Shown here piece by piece: positions 1 to 9,300 of a DNA stretch of 64,000 nt. The translations under genes and the position numbers were made by a program. The notes under the pieces are model-generated. The model was not told the DNA's origin and did not search any database. It was given only the letters and a program-made list of their open reading frames with translations. This DNA comes from Bacillus sp. HSf4 (lineage in GTDB: Bacteria; Bacillota; Bacilli; Bacillales; Bacillaceae): contig NZ_CP120679.1 of NCBI RefSeq assembly GCF_029537375.1, forward strand, positions 4,259,501-4,323,500. The letters run 5' to 3'. Each line of letters starts with the position of its first letter. The stretch's first letter is position 1.

Positions 1-605
1 CGCCGCATTACACGATGTCAGAGCATGGTTACCAGATCACTTCACAGTATTTCTCAAGCATCATCGGCCAGGTCCAGCTTAGTGATGAAACATGGAAAAC
101 CTCCGGTACGGGACCGTTTGTGACGAAGCCAGCCATGCTGCATGGAATGACGCTGTATCCTGAAACTCTGGGCTATGTCGATGCGTCAGATGCGAATCCG
201 CTCGGCAATATCGAAGACCATATCTCGCAAATGATCGATTTTGAAGGCGGAGTAGCCGGAGCATTTTACCACCCCTATCTCGGCATGGAATATTTGCCCG
301 AGCTGGTTGATCAAATGGAACACATTCCGAACAGCGAATGGCTTGATTTAAAGAAAACAAAGCAAACGGTTCAAACAGACAAAGTGACCATTCGCACGAG
401 CGGAGACGGCACCATTCACGTCAATAGCAAGGTGAATGCCATGGAAGAGTTTTTCGACCATCATCAGCAAAGCCCGCTGGAAAAGGCGCTTTGGATTCTC
501 TCAAGCGTCGTGCTCTTATTTGTCGTCATGTTTTTCAGCTACACCCTTTACTTGAGAGCCACATTAAAAAAACGCATCTTTAAGGAGAGAAAAAGCCGTG
601 GGTAA
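1..605 (+). CDS. ydaL: YdaL, C-terminal part (DUF2334 polysaccharide-deacetylase-like), cut by the window edge
   Basis: The frame is open from the left edge, so the N-terminus lies outside the window; about 200 C-terminal residues are visible. They end in a hydrophobic helix of about 20 residues near the C-terminus (fragment residues ~165-185) followed by a basic tail, which suggests membrane anchoring with the bulk of the protein outside. The assignment rests on synteny: it is followed at once by a family 2 glycosyltransferase and a BcsB-like protein, the order ydaL-ydaM-ydaN of the B. subtilis ydaJKLMN operon, which makes an exopolysaccharide under c-di-GMP control. The stop codon overlaps the ydaM start region. 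Catalytic residues of the deacetylase-like fold would lie in the missing part. Confidence 0.75.
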   Translation, partial: PHYTMSEHGYQITSQYFSSIIGQVQLSDETWKTSGTGPFVTKPAMLHGMTLYPETLGYVDASDANPLGNIEDHISQMIDFEGGVAGAFYHPYLGMEYLPELVDQMEHIPNSEWLDLKKTKQTVQTDKVTIRTSGDGTIHVNSKVNAMEEFFDHHQQSPLEKALWILSSVVLLFVVMFFSYTLYLRATLKKRIFKERKSRG

Positions 606-1860
606 TGTTCTGTTCTTTATCTCATTAAGCTTAATATGGGTGATGCTGCTGTACCACATGTTTCTGATGCAGGGCGGATTTCGCCACTACATGACCTACG
701 AGCTGAACATCCCGAAGTGGAAAGAGAACTTGAAAGACCTTCCGAAGGTCAGCGTTCTGATTCCAGCCCACAATGAAGAAGTCGTGATTCGGCAGACGCT
801 GAAAGCGATGGTCAACCTCTATTACCCGAAGGACCGGCTGGAGATCATCGTCATCAACGACAATTCGACCGACCGGACGGGTGACATCGTGGGTGAGTTT
901 TCCAGACAATACGATTTCATTAAAATGGTGGTCACCAAACCGCCGCATGCGGGAAAAGGCAAATCCTCCGCGCTCAATTCCGGGTTTGCCGAATCGAACG
1001 GGGATGTCATTTGTGTATATGATGCTGACAACACACCGGAGAAAATGGCTGTTTACTACCTTGTTCTCGGTCTGATGAACGACCGGAAAGCGGGTGCCGT
1101 GGTGGGAAAATTCCGCGTCATCAATGCGGCGAAAACATTGCTGACAAAGTTTATTAACATTGAGACCATTTGCTTTCAATGGATGGCGCAGGGCGGAAGA
1201 TGGAAATGGTTCAAAATCGCCACGATCCCTGGCACCAACTTTGCCATCCGCCGGAGCATTATCGAACAGCTCGGCGGATGGGATGATAATGCGCTGGCCG
1301 AAGATACCGAGCTGACGATCCGCGTATACAACCTCGGCTACCACATCCGTTTCTTTCCGGCCGCCGTTACATGGGAACAGGAGCCGGAAACGTGGAAGGT
1401 GTGGTGGCGCCAGCGGACAAGATGGGCGCGCGGCAATCAATATGTCGTCCTGAAGTTTTTAGCCCAGTTTTTCAAGCTGAAACGGAAGCGGATTATCTTT
1501 GACCTGTTTTATTTCTTCTTTACGTATTTTTTGTTTTTCTTCGGCGTGATCATGTCAAATGCGATTTTTGTTATCAATTTATTTTATGATCTGCATCTCT
1601 CGGTTGGTTTTTTGTCAATGATCCTGTGGATTTTGGCTTTCTTCCTCTTCATGACAGAAGTCATGATTACACTGAGCATTGAAAAAACAGAAATGAACAA
1701 GCAAAACGTTTTCATCGTTTTTCTGATGTACTTTACATACTCGCAGGCGTGGATCGTCCTTGTGATTTATTCTTTATTCGTAGAAATCAAGCACCGTCTG
1801 TTCAAGCAAGAAGTGAAATGGTACAAAACAGAGCGATATAATCAAAAGAAAAGCGGGTGA
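598..1860 (+). CDS. ydaM: YdaM, family 2 membrane glycosyltransferase (exopolysaccharide synthase)
   Basis: This is a processive-type GT2 enzyme, expected to polymerise an exopolysaccharide at the membrane. An N-terminal membrane helix (residues 3-24) precedes the GT-A domain, which starts at VSVLIPAHNE (51-60). The acidic metal and nucleotide motif DAD is at 142-144, the catalytic ED at 235-236 and the QxxRW motif (QRTRW) at 272-276, the signature of cellulose/hyaluronan-type synthases. At least three hydrophobic helices follow to residue ~410. Length 420 aa fits YdaM. The GTG start has TAAGGAGA 8 bases upstream and overlaps the ydaL stop; the stop overlaps the ydaN start, so translation is probably coupled. 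The polymer made is unknown. Confidence 0.88.
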   Translation: MGNVLFFISLSLIWVMLLYHMFLMQGGFRHYMTYELNIPKWKENLKDLPKVSVLIPAHNEEVVIRQTLKAMVNLYYPKDRLEIIVINDNSTDRTGDIVGEFSRQYDFIKMVVTKPPHAGKGKSSALNSGFAESNGDVICVYDADNTPEKMAVYYLVLGLMNDRKAGAVVGKFRVINAAKTLLTKFINIETICFQWMAQGGRWKWFKIATIPGTNFAIRRSIIEQLGGWDDNALAEDTELTIRVYNLGYHIRFFPAAVTWEQEPETWKVWWRQRTRWARGNQYVVLKFLAQFFKLKRKRIIFDLFYFFFTYFLFFFGVIMSNAIFVINLFYDLHLSVGFLSMILWILAFFLFMTEVMITLSIEKTEMNKQNVFIVFLMYFTYSQAWIVLVIYSLFVEIKHRLFKQEVKWYKTERYNQKKSG

Positions 1861-3983
1861 CTTTTTTGAAACATGCATTTATATGTCTCTTAAGTTTCAT
1901 GCTGGCGGCGATGACCGGACAAGCGGCCTTGGCTAAGGACATCGAAGTAGACGGCTCGATTCTGGGGGAAAACAGCGGCAAACAATCCAAAGAGCAAATG
2001 CTCACGAACGATCTCATCACAATGTACGGCGCAAAAGACTCATCAGAGCTGACATATCAAATCCCTGCAGGCGCTTCTTCCCTTCAGCAGCTTTTGCTTG
2101 AATATGAGGCGTCAGACCTTTTAATCGCCCCCTCCTCTCTGACGGTTGAGATTGATGGTGAACCGGTTAAAACGGTAAAGCTTGAAGGGGATGCCAAACG
2201 GAAGAAATTGAAGCTTTCGCTGAACAAAAGCCAGTCATCTCAAGGCTTCCACAGCTTGTCTTTGAAGTTTTACGGCGTGGTGAAAGAAGGCGTCTGCGTC
2301 AGACAGGACTCATCCGGCAACTGGATCAAAATTTATCCGGACAGCCGTCTGACATTGGGAAGCAAAAGCTTGGCAAAAGGGGCCGCACTTGAACATTACC
2401 CTTATCCTTTCGCACAAGCAGGAAACACCTCGGAAGAAACCGCAATCGTTATTCCGGATAACCCGAGTTCTGCGGAAATCGAAGCAGCGGTCAAAACGGA
2501 AAGCTATCTTAAGACGGTTGATAACAGCATAACCGTTTCATACTTGAACGAATCCGACGTAAAGCAGATCGACAAGCCGACGATTTTGATCGGGGTTCAG
2601 CACCATTGGAGCGGCAAGGTGAAAAAGCTTTTGAAACAGGATAACCTTGAAGCGCAAGAAGATCAGCTATTGCTTGCGGAACGGGTCCTTAAAGCAAAGG
2701 ACAGAGAGCAGCCTGTACTGTTTGTCACCGCCAAATCGGATGACATCCTGTCAGAGAAAATCAGCGTGATCACCGATAAAACGTACACCGGCCAGCTGAG
2801 CGGTGAAACACTGGCCATCGGCAAGCTTCAACAGCGGCAAAATCGCGATCGCCATAAGCTGTCACTTGAGGATTTCGGGGCGGGGGATTTGACGATCGGC
2901 TCTGATCAAACCTCTTCAGAGCATTATTATTATCCTGCTCCGGCGATTTTGGACAAGACTCAATCTGCAAAGCTGTCGCTTGTATTGAAAAAATCAAAAA
3001 CGATTGAAAAATCCGCCGATCAAAGCGATATGTCTGCCAAAAAGGCAGAGCTGAAGATCATGATCAATGGACAGCCTCATTCTGTCACGGTTGATGCTTT
3101 AGAAAAAGAAGACAAAAACGGCTTTTATCATGTCACACTAAAAGTCGATCCGAAGCTTTTGCAAAAAAACCGCTACATCGATATTCAATTTACCGCATCA
3201 GGCTTGAAGGAAAACAATCCATGCTATGCGACGGACGAAGACAAATGGATTTTTATTGATAAAAGCAGCACACTGTCTTATCCTGTCAGAAGCGCGTCAG
3301 CCGCTGCCGATTTTCAAGATTGGCCGCTTCCATACGCGGGAAACCAGGACAAAGCAACACTGATCATCCTTCCCGACAGCGCAGATCAGGCGAAGCTTCA
3401 AGAACTGTCGCTTGTGACGAATTCCCTCGGCGGTGAAGCAGGTCAGTCATTCACAGTAAGAAAAGCATCTGAAGTGAATGCAAAAGATGCAAAAGGCCGG
3501 AACATCATTTTTATCGGAGGCATAGGTCAGTTTGCACTTCTGCAGGAGAAAGCAGCGGAACTGGAAGTACCGGTGACGAAAAGCTCGCTGGACGTATCTT
3601 CTTTTCAAATGCTGAATGAAACAAGCAAACGAGTCGCTTTTACCCAGACATCGCTGTGGGATGAAAATTACTCGATGGCGGTTTTCACTCCGCTTCATGG
3701 AAAAGGCACTGCAGTCACAAAAGAAATGATCAGCTTTTTGGAGAGCAATGACAACACAGCGACCGTGATCAATGAAACGGACAGTCAGCAGCTGTTCACC
3801 AATCACCAGCAGCTCGCATCCAAAACGAGCGGAACAGAAACAAGTGAGACGAAGAAAAGCAGCCAGCAGAATACGCTGTATCTCGGAATTCTCGTCTTGA
3901 TCATCGCAGCAGCTGTCATTCTGATTTTAATAACGGTAAGGCGCAGAAAGAGAAAAACGGACGCCGAAAGAGCTGAAGAATAA
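1857..3983 (+). CDS. ydaN: YdaN, BcsB-like exopolysaccharide synthesis subunit
   Basis: A 708-aa exported, membrane-anchored protein. It has a signal peptide (residues ~1-26), a large beta-rich extracellular region with two similar halves (sugar-binding-like domains around 60-240 and 370-560), and one C-terminal transmembrane helix (~675-697) followed by a basic RRRKRK tail. This layout matches BcsB, the partner of cellulose synthase, and YdaN of B. subtilis, so it probably guides the polymer made by YdaM across the membrane. The GTG start overlaps the ydaM stop; a TTG nine bases further on (1866), with GGGTGA in front of it, is an equally good start. A strong terminator follows directly. Confidence 0.85.
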   Translation: MTFLKHAFICLLSFMLAAMTGQAALAKDIEVDGSILGENSGKQSKEQMLTNDLITMYGAKDSSELTYQIPAGASSLQQLLLEYEASDLLIAPSSLTVEIDGEPVKTVKLEGDAKRKKLKLSLNKSQSSQGFHSLSLKFYGVVKEGVCVRQDSSGNWIKIYPDSRLTLGSKSLAKGAALEHYPYPFAQAGNTSEETAIVIPDNPSSAEIEAAVKTESYLKTVDNSITVSYLNESDVKQIDKPTILIGVQHHWSGKVKKLLKQDNLEAQEDQLLLAERVLKAKDREQPVLFVTAKSDDILSEKISVITDKTYTGQLSGETLAIGKLQQRQNRDRHKLSLEDFGAGDLTIGSDQTSSEHYYYPAPAILDKTQSAKLSLVLKKSKTIEKSADQSDMSAKKAELKIMINGQPHSVTVDALEKEDKNGFYHVTLKVDPKLLQKNRYIDIQFTASGLKENNPCYATDEDKWIFIDKSSTLSYPVRSASAAADFQDWPLPYAGNQDKATLIILPDSADQAKLQELSLVTNSLGGEAGQSFTVRKASEVNAKDAKGRNIIFIGGIGQFALLQEKAAELEVPVTKSSLDVSSFQMLNETSKRVAFTQTSLWDENYSMAVFTPLHGKGTAVTKEMISFLESNDNTATVINETDSQQLFTNHQQLASKTSGTETSETKKSSQQNTLYLGILVLIIAAAVILILITVRRRKRKTDAERAEE

Positions 3984-4015
3984 GACAGGGGTTATTTAAG
4001 CCCCTGTCTTTTTTT
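3984..4015 (+). terminator. Terminator of the yda operon
   Basis: An 8-bp perfect stem (GACAGGGG at 3984-3991 with CCCCTGTC at 4001-4008) is followed by a T tract to 4015. It starts one base after the ydaN stop and touches the stop codon of the convergent aminotransferase gene. Confidence 0.9.
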
Positions 4016-5297
4016 AGTGAACTTTCTGCTGACACAATTCTTTCACAACGCTGGCCAAAACAGCGACTCCCCTTGTTAGATCTTCATCCGCTGCCGTAAG
4101 GCTGATCCGAATACATTGGTGCGCATGAGGCATATGCCGTATGTCATGGTGAAAGAAGGATGAACCGGGAACGATGATGACACCGTTCGCTTTCAAATGT
4201 TCATACAGCTCTTGATCGGCCGCCGGGAAGTCTTCAAGCCAAAGCCACCCAAAAAGCGACCCCTCTCCTTTATGGATATACCACTTGATTCCATCCGCCA
4301 TATTTTCGTGAAGGAGTCTGTTCAACAGTGAAAATTTTCTCTTATAGTATGGCCTCACACACGTTTCCGATATGGAAACGAGACGCCCGCTATTTAAAAC
4401 AGATGCCGCCATATACTGCCCCAGCCTTGAAGAATGGATCGCCGCATTTGACTGAAACGCCTCCATTGCCTGTATATAGCGGGACGGGCCGATGGCGATG
4501 CCAATTCTTTCACCGGGCAGCCCGGCTTTTGAAAGGCTCATGCAATGGATGATTTGGTCATTGAAAACAGGCTCCATGTCGATGAAGTTGATCGCCGGAA
4601 ACGGCGGAGCATAGGCGGAATCAATGAGCAGCGGCACATTGGCTTTGCGGCAGGCGTCTGAGATCAATAATATATTCTCGGCAGACAGAATATTTCCGCA
4701 AGGGTTGTTTGGGCGCGAGAGGATGACAGCGCCGATGTGCGGATCAGCCTCCATCCTTTGCAAAAATCGCTCCCGGTCAAGTTCGTATCGGAAGGTGTGT
4801 TCATCTAATATTGAAACGATCGGAGGAATCCCTTGGACGATGTCTTTCTCAAGCGCGACACCGCTGTATCCCGAATAGTCCGGAAGCATGGGAATCAAGA
4901 CCTTCTTCTTGGCGGAATCGCTTCCGGTTCCGCAAAACGAATTGACGGCCAGAAAAAATAACTGCTGGCTTCCCGCCGTAATCAGCACATTTTCTTTTTG
5001 AATGTCAAAATGATACCTCTCGGAAAAGAAACGGACTACACTTTCAATCAGTTCGTCCGTTCCGTAGCTTGACCCGTATTGGCTGATGATTGAAGGAAAA
5101 CGCTCGTCCTCTAATAAGCCTGCTAAAGCGGATTTCCACATGGCAGCCGCTTCCGGAAGAATCAAAGGATTGCCCGCGCTTAAATTGATGTATTGCCGCT
5201 TTCCCCCGGCCAGCACTTCCTGAATGTCCCCCATCACCGCTCTAACCCCTGTCTTCTCACTCATTTTCTCTCCAATGCTGCTTAGCTTCGGATTCAA
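4014..5297 (-). CDS. AvtA-like fold-type I PLP aminotransferase, last gene of the dipeptide operon
   Basis: A 427-aa pyridoxal-phosphate aminotransferase resembling valine-pyruvate transaminase (AvtA). Landmarks are the substrate loop NLSAGNP (38-44), RPNNPCG (195-201), the PLP-contacting Asp226 in LLIDSAYA, the Schiff-base lysine K257 in SLSKAGLPG, and the C-terminal arginine in CIRISLT. The start is TTG with GAGGAG upstream and overlaps the previous stop by four bases (TTGA), so translation is coupled. In this operon it may transaminate the keto acid supplied by the BacA-like protein, as BacF does in bacilysin synthesis; that role is inference from position. A housekeeping role in valine/alanine exchange is the alternative. 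Confidence 0.8.
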   Translation of the reverse strand: MNPKLSSIGEKMSEKTGVRAVMGDIQEVLAGGKRQYINLSAGNPLILPEAAAMWKSALAGLLEDERFPSIISQYGSSYGTDELIESVVRFFSERYHFDIQKENVLITAGSQQLFFLAVNSFCGTGSDSAKKKVLIPMLPDYSGYSGVALEKDIVQGIPPIVSILDEHTFRYELDRERFLQRMEADPHIGAVILSRPNNPCGNILSAENILLISDACRKANVPLLIDSAYAPPFPAINFIDMEPVFNDQIIHCMSLSKAGLPGERIGIAIGPSRYIQAMEAFQSNAAIHSSRLGQYMAASVLNSGRLVSISETCVRPYYKRKFSLLNRLLHENMADGIKWYIHKGEGSLFGWLWLEDFPAADQELYEHLKANGVIIVPGSSFFHHDIRHMPHAHQCIRISLTAADEDLTRGVAVLASVVKELCQQKVH

Positions 5298-6535
5298 TGT
5301 TTCAGCTCCTCATCGTGTTGAAATCGCAAATAGGATGTTTCAATACCGTTGTTGAGATCATGAATAAAATATTGAACAGGTACGCTGAAGCGCTCACCTT
5401 CGCTTCCGGGCGGCAAATACCGCCTCACATAATGCTCAGCCGCTTTTTTATAAGCCAAATCGTCTTCTATCTCTTCCAGTTTTTCGATTTCGGCAACAAG
5501 CTTTTTCAAATCTTCCATGCACAATGCAAGATCAAGCGCTACAGGCTTCTCGCTTCCCCTTTGCAGGGAACGGCCGTTTTCAATGATCCAGCTAAACAGG
5601 AAAAACCCGGTTCCCGAATCAAAGTTTTGTGTGGCATTGTGCTGGCTCGGATACCGTAAAAGCCGCTCAAACAGCACGAACTCGATAATTTCTTCCCAAT
5701 AGTCGTACTGTCTTTCCGCAAGAGCCAGGATCGATTGGCAATCGACTTTTACTTCCTCGAGAATGCCCGCAAAAAAATTCATTTTCGCTTGAATGTGCTC
5801 ATGGAACGGCTTTTTCCCGCAATGGTGGTAATAGTCGTGCAAATAACCCCAAAGGACCCTCGCCTCATATGTCCGATCCGGGTGCAGATGGCGAGACTTA
5901 AAAGGAACGTTTTCAAAAATCGCCTGCGCTCTCTTCAGCGTGTCCTCATGATAGATTTGATAAAACTTATTAAAGTAGAAAATCGCAAATGTCTGGGTTG
6001 TGACTTTTTCTTTCGTTTTCACATTTTCCGGAAAAAAGACGATGCACTTCTCTTCTGTAAACCCTTTTGTTCCGGCGAGCAGCTTCAGCGATTGGCAGCC
6101 GTTTTCCGGGTGCGGCATCTCTGCTTCGATCGGCTTCATCATAGACGGCTCTTCTCGAACAGCTAAAAAGGCTTCAAAAAAACAGCCTTTGGCATGCGGG
6201 CCGTTCGGTGTCACGATCGGAGCGGCAAAAAAGGTGACATCCCCGTTTTCCGGCGCACGGTAAGCCGTCAATAACCGGTCAAAATACGGCGTCTCTGCCA
6301 ATCCGCGGCTGAGCCAGTCCAAAACATCCTGTTCAAAAGCGGCCGCGGCTTCTTGTAAATGAACCGCCTCATATATCACCCTCACATCCTTCATCAAGTG
6401 CAAAAGCAGCTCTTCCGCTCTATTTTGCTGTTCCACAACCTGTCCTTTATCATTTTGGTATGTTTGCAATTCATGAATCTGCGGTACGATTTGTTCGTTC
6501 ACCAGGTTTACAATGTCGCGCGTCAAAGTCAGCAT
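5294..6535 (-). CDS. Unknown 413-aa protein (DUF6421-like), possible tailoring enzyme
   Basis: I do not recognise a characterised family; it seems to belong to the uncharacterised group labelled DUF6421, recalled from memory. It is soluble and largely helical, with no signal peptide or membrane helix. The region around residues 229-265 has a dense set of possible metal ligands (LHDYYHHCGK, then HEHIQ, then EEVKVD), so a metal-dependent enzyme is plausible. It lies between the BacA-like gene (TAATG, one-base overlap) and the aminotransferase gene (four-base overlap), which ties it tightly to the pathway. Start ATG has AGGAGG six bases upstream. It has no counterpart in the bacilysin operon. 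Confidence 0.7.
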   Translation of the reverse strand: MLTLTRDIVNLVNEQIVPQIHELQTYQNDKGQVVEQQNRAEELLLHLMKDVRVIYEAVHLQEAAAAFEQDVLDWLSRGLAETPYFDRLLTAYRAPENGDVTFFAAPIVTPNGPHAKGCFFEAFLAVREEPSMMKPIEAEMPHPENGCQSLKLLAGTKGFTEEKCIVFFPENVKTKEKVTTQTFAIFYFNKFYQIYHEDTLKRAQAIFENVPFKSRHLHPDRTYEARVLWGYLHDYYHHCGKKPFHEHIQAKMNFFAGILEEVKVDCQSILALAERQYDYWEEIIEFVLFERLLRYPSQHNATQNFDSGTGFFLFSWIIENGRSLQRGSEKPVALDLALCMEDLKKLVAEIEKLEEIEDDLAYKKAAEHYVRRYLPPGSEGERFSVPVQYFIHDLNNGIETSYLRFQHDEELKH

Positions 6536-7089
6536 TAGCTTCCTCCTTTAAGTCCGTGTATGGTAAAACACATCGGCACTTCGCCGAAATCTTTCATAAC
6601 TTGCAAGTTGTGTTCATCAGCTGCTTTTATCGTCGTGATACAGCCGTCAGCTTCATTTGAGGCACAGGCCAGCGCGGCTTTGGCGTTGCTGGTGACCAAT
6701 TGGACATCGTCGCTGAAGAGCTTTGCAAGATGAGCCGGCGCAGGATGGGAAGCGACTGTTTGAATCTTCGATTTTTCCGCGCCCTGTTTTGCGGCAAAAA
6801 CCATGTTGTATGTAGGCATGACAAAGCTGTCGATAATTTTTAAATCCACTAGATTCTCGAATACGATGTTATGCAAATACGGATAAACGGCACAGCCCAA
6901 AAGGACTGAATTTTCCGTCATTTTTACTTGAAGCAAAGCCTCTTCCAGCGTTTCATACAGTCTGACTTCTCCGCGGAGCCCCTGGTTCTTCAGCCACAGC
7001 AGACCGGCTTTTTCGCAATTCGTGCCCTGCGGTCCCAGTGTGTGGACGATCATGACTGCCTGCTCTTCCTGCACTTGATTCGGAATCAT
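6535..7089 (-). CDS. BacA-like / prephenate dehydratase-fold protein
   Basis: A 184-aa protein with the GPxGT motif of the prephenate dehydratase fold near its N-terminus (HTLGPQGTNCE, residues 16-26) and a PheA-like two-lobe pattern, including TVASHPAPAHLAKLF and CFTIHG. There is no ACT regulatory domain, so it is much shorter than PheA. Size and layout match BacA (about 204 aa), the prephenate decarboxylase that starts anticapsin synthesis in the bacilysin pathway. The neighbouring dipeptide ligase and aminotransferase strengthen this. Whether it decarboxylates, dehydrates or binds another substrate cannot be read from sequence; identity to BacA is clearly low. Start ATG follows AGGAGG by five bases. 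Confidence 0.72.
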   Translation of the reverse strand: MIPNQVQEEQAVMIVHTLGPQGTNCEKAGLLWLKNQGLRGEVRLYETLEEALLQVKMTENSVLLGCAVYPYLHNIVFENLVDLKIIDSFVMPTYNMVFAAKQGAEKSKIQTVASHPAPAHLAKLFSDDVQLVTSNAKAALACASNEADGCITTIKAADEHNLQVMKDFGEVPMCFTIHGLKGGS

Positions 7090-7090
7090 C

Positions 7091-8362
7091 TTAGCCTCCT
7101 ATTGTACCTGTTGGATTAGGTTGATATATGATGGTCAGTTCATCATCCAGCTCCCGATAAAATGCCTCACAGTCCCCGTAGGTGTCATGGCTTGTTAAAA
7201 TAAACCCCGGATAACCGGAGAAATGCGGATATGGGAGAACCTCGGCGCCGGATTCGAAAAATTGAAAGACCCGTTTGACTTCCGGTTTTTCTTTCACCTC
7301 TTCAAGTCCGTCAATTTTCTCAAAAGCGCCCGATCCTTGAACAGGAATGATGTAATTGCCCGCTGTCCTTTTCGGGTGAATGTCGTCCTTTAATTGTTCT
7401 AACGGTTGAAAAGCATTTTGTATGACCAACTGCATAAAGTTGATTCCTGTGCTTTCCTTGACAATAAAATGGGAAACGCCAGAGCCGCCGATTCTTGCGC
7501 CCACCTCAATGACATAAGGCTTGCCGTCCTCGTTCAGTCTCAACTCCGTATGGGCCGGACCTTGGTGAATGCCAAGCGCCAATACGGCGCCCGTGACTTC
7601 CTTGATAATCGATAGCCGCTGCTCTTCATCCAGTCTGGCCGGGGCGATATAGACGCCTTCTTCAAAAAACGGGCCTTTGCCGTCCCCTTTATAGCCGATC
7701 GACAAAACATGCACCTTTCCTTGAATCGACAATGTTTCCACAACGAATTCGGGGCCGTCGATAAATTGCTCCACGACGATGCCGCTGTGTTCCCGAACAA
7801 ATTTGCTGAGATCCCCCCGGTTAATCGCTTCGACCTTCTGAACAGCTGCATTGAGCTGTTCCCAGTCATCGACCCGGACGACGCCCTGGCTGGAAAAGCC
7901 GTTGATCGGTTTGACGACTAAAGGGTATGAGAGCTTTTCACCTTCCAGGTCGTCAAGCTGATCCACTTCATAGAAGAGCGGCGTATTCAGCCCGTTCTCC
8001 TTCAGGATGCTGCGCGTTCGGTTTTTGTTGCGGCAGTTTTCAACCGCTTCTAATGGGAGGCCCGGCAGATTCAAGGCCGCCGCGGCTTTCGCCGTGAAAG
8101 GCAATGCCGGCTCAAACAATGTCATCACACCGTCAAACGGAGATTCGATATATGTCTGCCGAACGATTCTCATGGCCGCCGGCTCGTCTTCAAACAGCGG
8201 AATGGCGATGCAGCGATCAACAGCCGGAAGAGCTCCCGGATGGTCTTCGGCGGCATTGTAAAAAAACGTAATCTTGACACCTAAGCTTTCCGCTTCTTCA
8301 AAAATAAAAGGCAAGTGCTTATTTTGACAGATGATGGCCAAGTGTTTGTTTCGTTTCGTCAA
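7091..8362 (-). CDS. ATP-grasp L-amino acid ligase (dipeptide synthetase), BL00235-like
   Basis: This enzyme joins two free L-amino acids to a dipeptide through an aminoacyl-phosphate, using ATP. The 423 residues show the ATP-grasp layout: SYPLVVKPINGFSSQGV (145-161) with ATP-contacting K151, the EQF hinge at 198-200, and the Mg-binding EVGARIGGSG (286-295). From memory the sequence matches the B. licheniformis ligase BL00235 (described as Met-Gly forming, with a crystal structure) along its length with scattered substitutions. The start is TTG with GAGAGG upstream and it overlaps the exporter gene by 44 bases. As the BacD counterpart it should catalyse the last step of this operon's product; the natural substrates are not known to me. 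Confidence 0.9.
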   Translation of the reverse strand: MTKRNKHLAIICQNKHLPFIFEEAESLGVKITFFYNAAEDHPGALPAVDRCIAIPLFEDEPAAMRIVRQTYIESPFDGVMTLFEPALPFTAKAAAALNLPGLPLEAVENCRNKNRTRSILKENGLNTPLFYEVDQLDDLEGEKLSYPLVVKPINGFSSQGVVRVDDWEQLNAAVQKVEAINRGDLSKFVREHSGIVVEQFIDGPEFVVETLSIQGKVHVLSIGYKGDGKGPFFEEGVYIAPARLDEEQRLSIIKEVTGAVLALGIHQGPAHTELRLNEDGKPYVIEVGARIGGSGVSHFIVKESTGINFMQLVIQNAFQPLEQLKDDIHPKRTAGNYIIPVQGSGAFEKIDGLEEVKEKPEVKRVFQFFESGAEVLPYPHFSGYPGFILTSHDTYGDCEAFYRELDDELTIIYQPNPTGTIGG

Positions 8363-9257
8363 TTTTCGCGATCCTCTCTTCTTTTTTTAGATTAATGAAC
8401 ATCACGCCGAATATAACAAGCAATGTCCCTAAATAAATATTGGCATTCAATTTTTCATCCAAAAATAAAAATCCGATATAGAGAGCGATGACAGGGGAAA
8501 TAAACAGGTGGGAAGTCGCTTTTGAAATGTGCCACTTTTTCAGTAAATAAATATTGATCCAAAATCCCAATATCGAACCGACAACCGCCAAATACAACAA
8601 GGCAATCAGGCTGACACCGGAAAACGTCCTTGTGCCGCTTTCCAGCACTAAACTGCTAAGGAGTAAAATGACTCCGCCGCTTAACATCGACAGAGAGTTA
8701 AAGCTCAAAATCGGCAGTGACTGGATTTTCTGCTGCACTTTAATTTGAATAAAAGCCGAGCCGAACATCGCACACAAAATCACGACCATGGCAATGATTT
8801 CAATCAAATCGACTTGAATCAACAGCTGATTGCCAAAAACAACCGTGATGCCTAGCAAAGCGAGGCATATCCCCCATTTTTGCAATTTGGTTGCCGGCGT
8901 TCCTTTGACTAAACGATTGATGATCAGGGCAAAAACGGAGATGCTGGCTGCCAAGATGGAAACCAAACCGCTTGGCAAATAAAGAGAAGCCCAGTAAACC
9001 GAACCAAAAGGGATGGAAAAATACATGATGCCGTTGAAAACCGAGAGCACAAGCAATTCTTTTGAAAACACAAATTGTCGGCGCATGAAAAGAACGATGG
9101 CAATGATGACGCTTGCGATCATAAATCTCATGCCTGCGGACCAAAACGGAAGGCTGTCGCTCAGCCCGACCTTTTGAAAAGCCCAGGTCGTTCCGCCGAT
9201 TAAACATAAAACGCCAAATAAAATGTGAACCCGAAACTTCAAAACGTTTGCTAGCAT
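8319..9257 (-). CDS. EamA/DMT-family transporter, probable exporter of the dipeptide
   Basis: About 312 residues with around ten hydrophobic helices and the internal duplication typical of the drug/metabolite transporter superfamily (two EamA repeats; GTTWAF near the N-terminus). Such proteins usually export amino acids or small metabolites. As first gene of the operon it is the natural candidate for product export and self-protection, the role BacE plays for bacilysin, although BacE is an MFS protein. ATG at 9257 is chosen because AAGGTG lies eight bases before it; a GTG at 9263 is in frame but too close to that site. The C-terminal 44 bases overlap the ligase gene. Confidence 0.8.
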   Translation of the reverse strand: MLANVLKFRVHILFGVLCLIGGTTWAFQKVGLSDSLPFWSAGMRFMIASVIIAIVLFMRRQFVFSKELLVLSVFNGIMYFSIPFGSVYWASLYLPSGLVSILAASISVFALIINRLVKGTPATKLQKWGICLALLGITVVFGNQLLIQVDLIEIIAMVVILCAMFGSAFIQIKVQQKIQSLPILSFNSLSMLSGGVILLLSSLVLESGTRTFSGVSLIALLYLAVVGSILGFWINIYLLKKWHISKATSHLFISPVIALYIGFLFLDEKLNANIYLGTLLVIFGVMFINLKKEERIAKIDETKQTLGHHLSK

Positions 9258-9300
9258 ATTCACTTCACCTTATTTTGTTATCGTCTTGCTGTGCAGATTC

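Noticed and set aside
631..1440. Long minus-strand open frame (269 codons) opposite ydaM
   Set aside because: It lies wholly inside a well-recognised glycosyltransferase gene, its product has no family features, and it lacks a ribosome site.
5735..6166. 143-codon plus-strand frame inside the dipeptide operon
   Set aside because: It is opposite the 413-aa gene, whose overlaps with both neighbours and strong ribosome site show the minus strand is coding.
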